Part shown: piece after piece, positions 23,253 through 33,315 of the stretch
Layout of the letters: every line of letters starts with the position of its first letter
Numbering within the stretch: position 1 is the stretch's first letter
Origin: Cyathus striatus
Taxonomy: Eukaryota; Basidiomycota; Agaricomycetes; Agaricales; Nidulariaceae
Length of the DNA stretch: 64,000 nucleotides
NCBI GenBank assembly: GCA_025738555.1
Contig: JAOVFP010000008.1
Span: 434,001-498,000, forward strand
Direction: 5' to 3'
Position numbers and translations under genes: made by a program
Notes under the pieces: model-generated
What the model was told of the DNA's origin: nothing
What the model saw: only the letters and a program-made list of their open reading frames with translations
Databases searched by the model: none

Positions 23253-24210
23253 CTAGGATAAGAAGTTTTCTGAAAGGAGTAGCAGCGACATTCTGGAACG
23301 ACCTTGCTCTTCGAACCTGCAGTATACATCTACTCCAAGAATTGGTCGATGTGTAGTATGTATACCAGTAACTAAACAACAGCAACACTAAAACGTGCAG
23401 CAGCGCCAACTTTTTACCTATAAATGAAGTATACACGTACTTAAATTACATATAGAGTACAATGAGAGTGGGAATATGTAGGTCTACCTCTTCACCAGTG
23501 ATTCCGAAACCACCACCTTCAACCCTTCACTATATCACAAAACCCTCGCCGTCTCTTCGAAACAATTACATGCCCATGCACTCAGGAGCGTACATTTACC
23601 GATGCTTACCTCCACGCATATAGCTTCTGTAGTATTCCCAAATAATATTCTGGTTGCGGAATAAATATCACATCGTGTAAGTACTAAGTTTTACGTATTA
23701 CCCGAAGAAGTGCCCATTTCCTACGTAATTGCTTACCTCAAGGCTTGCGACGATTCGTCGACAATGTGTGCTATGGAACTGTCTCCTGATCTATAACGCT
23801 CTATATCGACTACACGGAACAGCATAGTACGATCAATGTTGGCTATTGATCTTGGCGCTTACCTATGTCGCCAAATCTGCGTTTCCTGATGATGGGATAA
23901 CACTCTCGGTGATGACCACCTACCCCCGCAGGGGGTGCACCAGGAGGTCAGAATGAGAGGAACACCGCGATGCAGGTGTGAACCCTATTGGTGTGCAGGC
24001 CGAGCCTGTTTCAGCGGCACCAGTAACAGCGACAGCTGGTGTGTAACTGCGCAGTAAATCCGACTTCTTCAACTGTCCTCAGGGGGACTCCAGGAGGGAA
24101 TAAGGTAAAAAACTTAAAGAAGGCGGCCCGTGGCGTTAATATATGCAATGAGGGATGGGATGGATTATAGTCTTAACAGAATTCGCGCTTACTTCCGATG
24201 CGCATTAAAG
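23253..24210. other. Mostly non-coding; one weak exon-like stretch
   Basis: At 23480-23660 the plus strand is open after an acceptor-like TATGTAG and reads VYLFTSDSETTTFNPSLYHK and further, ending in a stop. It might be an exon of a lost gene, but I cannot name it or find partners. A C5/G5 hairpin lies at about 23924-23938 (CCCCCGCAGGGGG). No other features are seen. Confidence 0.3.
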
Positions 24211-24212
24211 AT

Positions 24213-24230
24213 CGGATAAATATAAAATGC
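24213..24230 (+). promoter_or_regulatory. TATA-like element of the DUF3455 gene
   Basis: The AT stretch ATAAATATAAAATG lies about 75 bp upstream of the ATG at 24300 and is followed by a pyrimidine-rich leader, a normal fungal promoter arrangement. Assigned by position and sequence only. Confidence 0.5.
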
Positions 24231-24299
24231 CTGTTCAAATCACCCCTGATTGGATTCCTCATCCATCCTATTCCTTAGAGTTGGTATCTTGATTTCAGC

Positions 24300-25217
24300 A
24301 TGATTGCTTTTGTCACTGTTTTCATCCTTGGAATTTATCTTCCGTTCGTGCTAGTGTCGGGATCCATTATTCCGCGTTCCGGATGCGATATTAGTCATGC
24401 AAAAATCCCTGATCTTCCGTCCACTCTTCCGACACCAGATACCACCCCTTCTTTCGTGGCAGTGGCTTTTGGAACCCAGAATTACACCTGCGGAAGTACT
24501 GGAATATACACGTAAGATATACACCGGGGTGAATCGATATTTTCTGATGTCAATTTCTTCAGCAATATTGGTGCTTTTGCGGAACTCATCGATATTTCCT
24601 GCATATATGGCACTCCCCTTTTCTCCGGAGTGCAGGATATATTGTACGACATCTGGCATGCAGCACCTCCTAAGATTACCACTGCAGAAATCGTCAATAC
24701 ATTGCAAAGTGTCGTGAAGACTCCTGCCATTCTCGGTATGGTGCATTGTTGTCGTATTTGCGGTGATGATCCCGATAACTGACTTGGCTAACATAGGTCA
24801 GCATTATTTTGTCCAGAACCCTGTTACTGAGCAAGGTATCAGCCCGAAATGGGACTTCACATCAGCAGCATTCGCAGGAAATCCAAATGCCTTTGTAGTT
24901 GGTGCAAAAGTCGGAGATATTCCTGCTCCAACAGGTAGTCAGGATATTGATTGGTTGGCTTTGACAAAACTCGTGGGCGCTCTGGCTGATCAGGTCTACC
25001 GCACGGACACTCACAAAGGACAACCTCCAAGCTCTGTAAGCACATTTAATTTATGGCACGTTGTCTAACTCAATATTGGGAAGTGCACGCCTGGATCGCC
25101 AGATATTTTTGTCAAGTATACTTCCAAATACTGTGAGTTCATTCATACAACTCTGTATTACCTGCTGTTTCTTATACGTCTTTTTTAGGGCTCTTTGGTG
25201 GATTTGTAAAGCACTGA
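24300..25217 (+). CDS. DUF3455-family secreted protein, five exons
   Basis: Exons 24300-24511, 24563-24735, 24797-25035, 25084-25132 and 25189-25217 join in phase with GT-AG introns of 48-61 nt. The product begins MIAFVTVFILGIYLPFVLVS, a signal peptide. It continues TPSFVAVAFGTQNYTCGSTG, GTPLFSGVQDILYDIW, GQHYFVQNPVTEQGISPKWD, VGAKVGDIPAPTGSQDIDWL, QVYRTDTHKGQPPSSCTPGS and KYTSKYWLFGGFV. This motif order is that of fungal DUF3455 proteins, some of which carry a misleading malate dehydrogenase label. Two Cys (NYTCG and SSCTPG) are in positions likely to pair. The protein is predicted to be secreted; molecular function is unknown. No lesion is seen, so it is a good candidate for an active gene. 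Confidence 0.9.
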
Positions 25218-26040
25218 GGTTGATGGCATGTATATGAAAAATCTTTTCAGATCTCGCCGTCAGGTTTTATCCCAACTATTTACCGTGTTTAGTGACTACA
25301 TGATGATTATATGCACTTCCAAGAATGTCAGAATCTGAATCAATGACAAGTCACTTTAAATAATTTATGAGTGTAGAATTCAGTCCGCCGTACAATGAAC
25401 CGGTGGATAGCGTGAAGCTGTTTCCTGATCATGATACTGTACCATTTCGTTCAATTCGACACAGGGCGAGCACCGTGACAGCAAAATCCACCACGAGCAT
25501 TCAACACTTTTACGGATCTCACCGTGACATTTGATCAACTTCGACAGCCCTCAACAAAATTCAACTAATAACAACTGAAAATAAAACACATGAACAAACC
25601 CAAATAGCATTATAAGAACATTTTATTACAGGCTACATGAATTCCATGTTTGAGCCTATTTTATGCTAAAAAAACCTTTTGCGTCTAAGTGACAAGATTC
25701 AATGTAAGATAGTATTGCAAAGCATGCAGTGTTCTAGAATAAGTAGTTGAAATAGTTGCTCCAAACTGCATATTGTCATGAGTTTCCTATCGTTCATCAA
25801 AATAAATGGAATGAGTTGCGCTAGTCAGTAACTCGGGCTTGCTTGCGATCTTAAGGACCAGAAACTTTCCTAAATTTACGATGAGACGGCACCTACATTT
25901 TTGAGATGAGGGAGCATACAAGCACTTCACGCATCCGGTTTGACTACAAAATAACTGGCTTCACTGCCTTGTGCCTTACTACTTATCATCTACTCCGCTC
26001 TAACTCTAGTTAAAGTAGCGGATCCTCAGACTCATATTTG
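25218..26040. other. Intergenic, no gene seen
   Basis: No coding family, RNA gene or transposon end was recognised in this stretch between the DUF3455 gene and the duplicated fragments at 26 kb. Confidence 0.5.
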
Positions 26041-26044
26041 GCCG

Positions 26045-26500
26045 TCTCGTGCCGGATAGAGCTTGCAGAATATACTTAGCTGTGGAGATGGCCGTTAGCG
26101 TGCATAGACCACAACAACCACCGGCCCGTTCCTGCCGGCGGCTTCCAGCTTCCCGTAGGCGGTGGGTCCACAACCCAACGGTCCCAACCCAACAATAAAT
26201 AACAGGACCATACTTCGCGGTACACCAACCACCGCCAAGTCCAAGTCCACTTTCATCCAACCTACCTCGCAAACCTTGCAAACCTACATGACCCACGCAT
26301 ACCTCCGCCGCACCGAAAACATCTCCTCATGGGACGTAGTCGGATTCCTCGACTTTTACGAGGACAACTGCTCCATTCGCAGGGGGCTTATGTCCGCCCT
26401 GCCGCGAGGTATTTCGGAGAGAATGTGAGTGCTGGCGGGCAAGATGTAGGATGGATGCACTCCCACGCCTGCGTGGGCTTGAGGGACAATACCCATCCGA
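26045..26500 (+). repeat. Direct-duplicate fragment, unit 1
   Basis: This unit and 26985-27380 are diverged direct copies about 940 bp apart. Both start near a GTGCCGNATAGA-type stretch, pass through a Pro/Thr-rich region, and contain a short frame: here ENISSWDVVGFLDFYEDN, there EISSSLDVAGFIDFRTGG. Both then have a conserved CTGTC/CGCC...GAGG.(A/G)TTTCG block. The reading frames differ after that point, so these look like remnants of a duplicated gene, not active exons. I do not recognise the family. Confidence 0.5.
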
Positions 26501-26984
26501 TATCCAAATCTCGCTGAGTACTCATCTTTGCCGAGCCACCGGGTACCCCACATTCATACTCCTAGGCCTCATCGACATCGTCTAATCCTCCCTCCGCCTT
26601 TCACACCTTACTAACACACCCACAGCTTCTTCGAACCACCACCAATCCTAATAATATGTTCAATCTACGTCCATTCCACGCTCCCCGCAACACTTCCAGC
26701 GTAGCGTCTGCAGGACACAGCACGCACCATCCCGCCCATCAACATCACCTCCTTTGTGGCGCTGCAATTGGTTTGCTAGTTCGGGGTGGAGTGAATTGTG
26801 CCCAGCGCTGTGTATTGTATTTGTTCTCATCCGCTTGATAAACGCAAAGGGGGCCATTCGGAATCCACCGAAGGAGAGGGAGGAAGAGTGGGTTCGCGAG
26901 GAGAAGGGTGAAAGAGGGGGATGGAGACGAATGAACGAAGGTGTTGTTGGACGGGAACGATACTGAGAAATATGTCCGTCTTGT
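26501..26984. other. Spacer between duplicate fragments, one possible frame
   Basis: A 71-codon plus-strand frame at 26754-26966 has a hydrophobic start (ALCIVFVLIRLINAKGAIR) and a highly charged tail, like the end of a single-pass membrane protein. There is no homology evidence and no start context worth relying on. Confidence 0.25.
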
Positions 26985-27380
26985 GCCGTATAGATCTTAT
27001 GCTCGTCAAACCCCCAACTCAACCACCGCCACACCCACCCCCCGCAGCTTCCAACATTAGGCCCACAAACACCCGGCCCACCCGCAAACAATGCCGACCA
27101 CATCTAACTCCACTTCCCATCTCCCTTTCTCATCCCCCTCGCACCAAACACATGCCCCCTGACACGCTTCCCCGCGCAGAAATATCCTCCTCATTGGACG
27201 TGGCTGGATTCATCGACTTTCGCACGGGCGGTACGTCTGTATTCGCTGGTAGCCTATGTCTGCCCCACCACGAGGTGTTTCGTACAGAATGTAAACAGTG
27301 GGCGCCTGTCGGGGGAGATGTGGAATGCACTTCCATGCCTGTGGGTTTAAGGAGTGGGGTGTGTCGGAGAGCCAGTGGAG
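26985..27380 (+). repeat. Direct-duplicate fragment, unit 2
   Basis: Partner of 26045-26500, described there. It reads EISSSLDVAGFIDFRTGG followed by SLCLPHHEVFRTECKQWAP in one continuous frame, so it is better preserved than unit 1, but it lacks an identifiable start and family. Confidence 0.45.
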
Positions 27381-27509
27381 GGCTACTGCGAGTTTTTAGT
27401 GGGAAGCTGGTGGTGGGGTAATTATCGATGACAATTGATTATTATTATTTATTTCTCTTTTTTGCGTTCTCAGTAGTAGTAGATATGAAAGCCGTAATGA
27501 ATGAACTAG

Positions 27510-28430
27510 TATGTGTGTTGGTAGCGTAGTAGTAAGGTACGCGGTGTGGGTTCGAATCTCTCAGAATGCATATGCAGATTCTCCAGAGATATCGCAACTT
27601 CTTTTCTTTCAGAGCTCTTCGACCCGTACACTAGCTAACTCATTATATCGACTTAACGATATGTCAAATCAAAGCATTCCTGGAGTTATGGTACGCTGTA
27701 ACCTTCGTCGAAGGTTGATTAGTACCTTAAAGAGGGTTACATTCCTTCCGAACGTGCATTTGCCATTTTTCAATTCGCAATGTCCAATAAGTATGGTAAA
27801 TTTTCATGAACGAGTATGTGCTCTCGTGTAGCTAGGGGGTGGGTAACAGTATACTTCATAATCATTAACAGTAGAGACTTAATGGGGTAATGGTAGCCTT
27901 CCTCGAAGTGAACTACTTAAATACAGAGGGTTCGATTCCTTCAAAAGTACGTGTAGGAATTCCGGTGTTACACATATATTCCTTTTTGTTCTTTTGGTGC
28001 ATGGGGGCATGCACTTACATGCTAGATACTTTGACAAGATCCATATACATTCTGGCCAGATCCTCTTCTCTAGACAAAGCACATTTTACGAGATATAGTA
28101 AATAGTAATTGTAGGTATGTACCAAAGCAACATCTTCGAAATACGTGCACTACTGGCATAGTGGAAACGGACCATGTATTTGCTAATATCATTTGTGTTT
28201 GAACTTTTTACATGGGAGCTCCATGGGAGTAATAATGCATGTAGAGGATTAAATTTCTTCTTATTCTTTGTTTTATTCAGAGTTCGCGGGGAGCTTGCCA
28301 CGTTGATAATTACGCGCACATTGAGATATTAAATCTATTCCATTATAAAACGTAGATAGCATTACTGGTGTATTGGTAGTCTTCTTCGATGTGAACTACC
28401 ATGAAGGAGGCTCGATTCCTTCTGAAGCAA
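27510..28430 (+). ncRNA. Three tRNA-like (SINE-head-like) modules
   Basis: Modules at about 27515-27563, 27884-27945 and 28367-28422 each carry TGGTAG near the start and a B-box-like GGTTCGAATC, GGTTCGATTCC or GCTCGATTCC near the end. Spacing is only about 25-45 nt, too short for a functional tRNA. The last two also share TCGAAGTGAACTAC-like centres and CCTTC-AAG ends, so they are copies of each other. Best read as tRNA-derived repeat heads or pseudo-tRNAs. The rest of the interval has no supported gene. Confidence 0.45.
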
Positions 28431-28816
28431 TTGGGGAAGAAATTATGTAACTTTTTATCCTACAATATGCATATGGTAACGTCCCGTTAGAAAAGCTGCT
28501 TCAGTTTCTTTTTCAGACAACAGATTTATAACGGGCGCATCGTCCAATTTGGTATCCCGACTTTTAATGCAACCTCTTATTGCATACAGGTATTTTTGTC
28601 CTCTACAGAATGCTCAAATTGACTACGGAAAAAATTCAAATTTCTGCCTTACCGGTGAGACACGCCGGTGGTGTCCTTCCTAGAAGCGAGCTACCGGCAA
28701 TACGATTTATCTCTTGTTATCTTGTTATTTACATTTTTCATACGTATACATTACCTACTGGCGAAACGGCATTTTTCCCGTACAAAGATGATTCCCATAT
28801 AACGCGTAACGCATAC
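28431..28816. other. No gene seen
   Basis: A short frame at 28580-28894 crosses into the next inverted-repeat element and has no recognisable motif. Confidence 0.4.
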
Positions 28817-29466
28817 TGTTTTCCACCGTTCCTTTGTACACCCCCAATCCCTTGTACACTGCCTGTTATTTTGGCAAGCAGGCCACCTACATAACTTTAT
28901 AGTGTTCTTATAACAAACTTAATACATCTTTTTTAACAACATATGTTTATTTTTAAGTCAAAGCATTCACTTCTTTTGTAATGTTCATATCTACATGTTT
29001 TTCCAATTTCTGCGAAATTTGTATCTTACCTCACAATATTTAATGCACCTTCTCAGGTCTCAGAATGTTTCTAATATCATCATACATATTATAAAAGTAA
29101 TGACATTGTGTTATATTGTGTGGTTGTACCCTAGGCAGCGTGTAATAACACCTTCATCCCTGGGATCAGGAAGGTAGAAGCTTCGGAATCACATCATGTG
29201 ACAATTGTGACTTGTGACAGATTACAAATGTCACAGATGTGTAACGATGTGTAACGCTGTACAAAGGACTGATGTGGGCCGAAATTTCCGAAAAATAACA
29301 TAAAACATACTACCCCTTCAGTTCGCATTATATGCTCTTGAAATTTTGTAGATATGATGTTTGAAGTACTGCATACACTTCTGTAAAATAAAATTTAATT
29401 GCAACTAACTACATAATCTACAATTCTAACATCAAAATTTAGTGTACAAAGGAACGGTGGAAAACA
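28817..29466. mobile_element. Inverted-repeat element, 650 bp (no clear target duplication)
   Basis: The left end TGTTTTCCACCGTTCCTTTG and the right end (29443-29466) are perfect inverted copies for about 24 bp (continuing TACAC). The right edge abuts the point where sequence shared with the upstream region of WAGDR copy A begins. The flanks differ, so no target duplication is visible and the class is open. There is no coding capacity. Confidence 0.6.
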
Positions 29467-29536
29467 ATTTAGTCAGGTGACCCCGAATGAATTCCAATTT
29501 GCCTTTTACATTAGGGCTGTACACCGTAACCGTATA

Positions 29537-29813
29537 CTGGACTCTTTCGACCAAGTGTTCAGTCACGCGTCACGCAGGGCGTTTGAACTGAACACTTGAG
29601 CACATTTGTCACGCGTCACAGGCTGCCATGAATATAAGTTTTGAGGCAAATATGGCGCTTAATTAGCCGATTTTTCCGCCCGTGCCGGGCGGCTGTAGGG
29701 GCATGAACAGAACCACCAGATGTCACGCATCAACTCAGGGTTTGAACACTTGGTCAAACCAATTTTTCGCGTCACGCATCAGAAGCCGTGAACAAGTGGT
29801 CGAAAGTCTCCAG
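29537..29813. mobile_element. MITE, 277 bp, TA target site (TIR type CTGGACTC)
   Basis: The ends are inverted: CTGGACTCTTTCGACCAAGT on the left and the complement of CTGGAGACTTTCGACCACTT on the right, both followed inward by GTTCA. TA lies at 29535-29536 and 29814-29815. Internal GTCACGCGTCAC palindromes add structure. Related to the MITE at 11216-11717. It lies within the upstream region of WAGDR copy B. Confidence 0.85.
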
Positions 29814-29833
29814 TAATATGGCTATGTGAGGTT

Positions 29834-30544
29834 TGTGGAAGAAGTTTCCGGGTTGAAGGAAGTTCTTGAACAAAGAACTTGCGAGTGGATAGCGCGTCCG
29901 TCTATCACCAGGTCCTAGTGAAGTTTCATGAAAGTGAGAGAAGGGGGAGAAAGTAAAATGTTTTCAAAGAATGTAAACTACCATACTTAATGTGGAGTTT
30001 CCGAGTTTCAAGCAAGAAGATTATGCTTGTCACTGGAAACGCACGGGATTAAAGTGATGCGAGTTCGAGAACTTTAGATTTAATTTCCGGGAATGCGTGT
30101 CGTAGGGTCTCGTATTCAAGAACTCTACTGTACCAGGTAATTCTACAGGGTTTATATACATGTTTACAGGTAAACTAATGAGTCAGAATGAGTATATGAA
30201 AGTCAGAGAAAGTGTATTTGTAAGTATTGAGTCAGTGGAAAAGGAGTACAGATAAGGAAGTGAGAAAGAGAAAAGAACAGTGAGTCGAAGGAGAACGGTA
30301 CCGTGAAGTCTAGGCAAGGAAAAGTGCTATCGGAACCAGGAGTCAATGAGACAGGGGAGCAAGCGCGGAGGAGTTGATGGTCGATGCTAGTCTCGTGACC
30401 GACGGATTCGAACTCCGTGGCACGTAGATAGCTGATGCAAGGTCGAGACCTTACACTTAAGTAGGTAAATTGTAGCGAGCGGAGTAATAAAAGAAATCAA
30501 ACACGAGGCCGATTCTACGGTACAGGCAAATAGCCTGCTCTACA
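29834..30544 (-). mobile_element. LTR-like insertion, 711 bp, 4-bp TSD GGTT
   Basis: It starts TGTGGAAG, ends GCCTGCTCTACA and is flanked by GGTT (29830-29833 and 30545-30548). The terminal CAGGC-aaata-GCCTG hairpin and the CTCTACA end are shared with the insertions at 13057 and 31376. It interrupts the upstream region of WAGDR copy B. The minus strand near 30395-30415 has a perfect tRNA T-arm-like ACGGA-GTTCGAA-TCCGT. Confidence 0.7.
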
Positions 30545-30648
30545 GGTTGCAGTGCTTTCCCCAAGCCTTTCCGCTCAGCTGCTCAACGTCAACGCTCTGA
30601 TTCTACCGAAACTCTCTACCACCCAGTCTTGAACAACACCACAACCAA

Positions 30649-31380
30649 ATGGGTCGATACTGGTGCCTATACAACCTCGATCAACGCGAAACTATAAGCT
30701 TCTACGGCGGCAGTCTCAAGCTAGGAGAATGGTTCTTTGGCCCCGAACCAACACGATTCCTCACCATGCTCAGCACTAGTATGGGACCCCAAAACTGGGC
30801 GGGGGATCGTATCATCTGCTTAGGCGATCGCTCCCGAATCAACGACATCCCAACGGGATTGTTTACCGAAAAAGAGCTTATATCGCTTGGCTTTGAGAAA
30901 GAGTTCTTCACACTGGATAAGGATGAGGATGAATATGATGAAGAGCTTAAAATAGAATCGATTCTGGAAAAGACGTTCAAGGAGGCATATTTAATAGACA
31001 CAGAAGTTTACGAGTTTCCCGGTTTCATCCTCCGGAATCTGTCAAAGAAAGTGTATGTTCGGGGGTCGAATCCACCTTGGTCTATCAAGGGAGAATACGC
31101 ATTTGGCCAAATGCTCTTTGCGTGCATATGCTGGTCTTCGGAGGAATCTGCGAGTATGGCTATGCCTGATGGTGTCCCGGAGATAACGAGGGGCCTATGG
31201 GCCGGGGATCGGTTCGATATTGTTTCTCTTGATGATGCGGAGGAGTTTGTGCAAGGGGACGGATGGGAGGATGTTACGGAGCAGTTGAAGAGAGATGTTG
31301 AAGCGATATTTGCCGAAAATAACATGTTTGAGAGTGAGGCTCCGGAAGTTCCCATGTGGCTAAACGGTGGACTTCTGTAG
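30649..31380 (+). CDS. Uncharacterised WAGDR-family protein, copy B (243 aa)
   Basis: A single-exon paralogue of copy A, very similar along its whole length: MGRYWCLYNLDQRETISFYG, LKLGEWFFG, NWAGDRIICLGD, acidic linker, ILRNLSKKVYV, FGQMLFACICWS, ITRGLWAGDRFDIVSLDD, DGWEDVTEQLKRDVEA. It keeps six codons that copy A lacks. Its C-terminus ends WLNGGLL-stop because an LTR-like element inserted at 31376 supplies the stop codon; copy A ends WLNGGRPWDGR. The upstream region is interrupted by a MITE and another LTR-like element, which may have altered expression. Function unknown. The open frame is otherwise intact. Confidence 0.83.
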   Translation: MGRYWCLYNLDQRETISFYGGSLKLGEWFFGPEPTRFLTMLSTSMGPQNWAGDRIICLGDRSRINDIPTGLFTEKELISLGFEKEFFTLDKDEDEYDEELKIESILEKTFKEAYLIDTEVYEFPGFILRNLSKKVYVRGSNPPWSIKGEYAFGQMLFACICWSSEESASMAMPDGVPEITRGLWAGDRFDIVSLDDAEEFVQGDGWEDVTEQLKRDVEAIFAENNMFESEAPEVPMWLNGGLL

Positions 31381-31931
31381 AAGGAACTATGAGCTTGAGG
31401 CCTAAACAAAGAAATATGTAAGCGAGTCGGTGAACATCCGTTCGACCTTGAGGTGTTCTAAGGTGTCGAGAAAGGGGCAAATGTAAAACTGGATTGGGAG
31501 GGAGTAGTTACATGATATTTAAAGAAAACTAAAATAAAGAGAGTACTTAATAAGGAATAGTTGAATAAAGCGGAAATTAATAGTGTTGAGATTGTAGATT
31601 GTTGAAAGAAAAAGGAAAAGTTTGAAACATAAAGCATACCAATGAATTGAAAGAAAATTTATAAAATAGAAACTTGAAGAGAGGGACGACACGGACACTG
31701 GTAAGGTGAACTGCGGTATTTAGTGGAGCTTGGTAGTGCGCAGTACCGACGATCTTGAGTAATTGCGGCGTCCGAACTATGCAAGAGAGTGTCGGCGTTG
31801 GAGGGAAATGAGGGAGAGCGCGAGAGTGCGCGCGCGTGAACGCGCACAAACGCGTCGACGCATCAGCTGATTACGTAATGAGATCGGTAAAATATCGAAT
31901 TTTGTAGTGCAGGCGAAACGCCTGCTCTACA
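31376..31931 (-). mobile_element. LTR-like insertion, 556 bp, 4-bp TSD CTTC
   Basis: It starts TGTAGAAGG, ends CGCCTGCTCTACA, and is flanked by CTTC (31372-31375 and 31932-31935). Comparison with copy A, which has no insertion at this point, fixes both edges. The terminal hairpin GCAGGCG-aaa-CGCCTGC is at 31909-31925. It is alignable with 13057-13536. It supplies the stop codon of copy B. Probably a solo LTR; no coding sequence. Confidence 0.85.
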
Positions 31932-32335
31932 CTTCCTTGGGACGGTGGATAAGATATGTAAAATAAAATGAGGTTTTGATAGTATAGTTGAATGCTGGCG
32001 GTGAGTCGAGCACATATCAATAATAGATGGAATAGTTTAGTGGCAGAAAGTGTATCTTCGATCGTTGAAACCACCCCGGCTTATTTCAAGAGAATGCACA
32101 CTGCTCACCACTCGGTGAAAATGTCTGAATCGCGCGTGTCGGCGTATAACTCGTAAGCAATAATATAACCAGACAGAAACTTGCTGGCATAATCAGATAA
32201 AACAATAGGACAGTTCTACTTTCGAATTGTGTCTGCTCATCTCGTTACATGCGCAATGTGACTTCGTTGCGGTGTTGGGGCGCATCACGCCATCGGATGG
32301 CGCCCCCACTTGCTGCTTCTTGATTGGAACTGATA
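31932..32335 (+). repeat. Duplicated flanks of the WAGDR unit
   Basis: 31932-32225 repeats 22204-22500 (3' flank of copy A). It is directly followed by 32225-32335, which repeats 21170-21300 (far upstream of copy A). So a downstream block is joined to an upstream block, as at the boundary between two tandem units. A MITE then interrupts the upstream block. Confidence 0.75.
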
Positions 32336-33087
32336 CAGTCGAACTTGTCCTATCCCATACCCGCAGCAGTCCATAACCGTGAACAACCCATGGGTGGTGG
32401 GCGGGAGAAATGGGTCCGTAACCTATATTCCTATGATACCCTATAGACCATAGGTTTGAGAGAGATCTGTAACCCATACTTACATCCTAAAAAGGAAATA
32501 TGACATAATTTATGCTTCCATGTCGCGCTGTAGGTCAGGCTTGGGTCAGGTCCATCCACTCCTGACCTGATGCTTTATTGTGTACTGCAAAATCTGATGC
32601 AAACTTTCATAGCAAATAACTAAGCCCGTGCAGCAATAGAGTGTGAATGCGAGTTTCTATGCATTCTGAGCGTGACAGGGAAAGTAAAAATAGATCTCCG
32701 CTTCAAACCCTATTATGTACGTTGCGCTTAAAAATTAGCCGGTGAAGCTAGGGAGCAAGGCGACAGACTAGCGACCGATTTGCCGGTGTTCTGAATCTTA
32801 AATCTTACCGTGACAATGCGTGACAAAAGCTGTTAAACTCTAAAGGCAGCCTCCGGAAGTGCTCCGCTACGACAATAAAATAAAATATTAAAGATCTAAG
32901 CTCATATTTGTAAAGGTAAGATGTTTTGCAATGTAACTGCAAAAGAAGAAGCTTTCAAGTTGAGTGGTTGGGGAGGAATTGGCGAAATACCAAAAAGTTA
33001 TTAAACTCTTGTTACATGATAGTAACCCAGAGTAACCCATAGGTATTTATGTCCACCGACCCCTATGGGTTAAGACAAGTTCGACTG
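32336..33087. mobile_element. MITE, 752 bp, TA target site (TIR CAGTCGAACTTGTC)
   Basis: Inverted ends CAGTCGAACTTGTC / GACAAGTTCGACTG, flanked by TA at 32334-32335 and 33088-33089. Subterminal copies of CCCATAG / CTATGGG occur near both ends. A CAGT terminus plus a TA target duplication fit the Tc1/mariner-pogo group. No transposase is encoded. Confidence 0.85.
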
Positions 33088-33315
33088 TATTCTGGACAAT
33101 GAATAACTAGCAATAATCAAACTAAAATAGCATTCCAGATAGATAGTATACGAAATAGCGAAATAGCAGAATGAACAGTCCATATAGTAATAATGTCCAT
33201 AACCAAATCGTTCGTAACAAAGTTTAATCGAAGTCCCCCATCGCCAGGAGCACAGGTAATCCTCCACCCTTACCCTCGCCTCAGCACTGGTCTACGATGA
33301 ACGACCCATCCAAAT

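Noticed and set aside
27884..27950. Functional tRNA gene
   Set aside because: A B-box-like motif is present, but the A-to-B distance is too short and no full cloverleaf or anticodon arm can be drawn.
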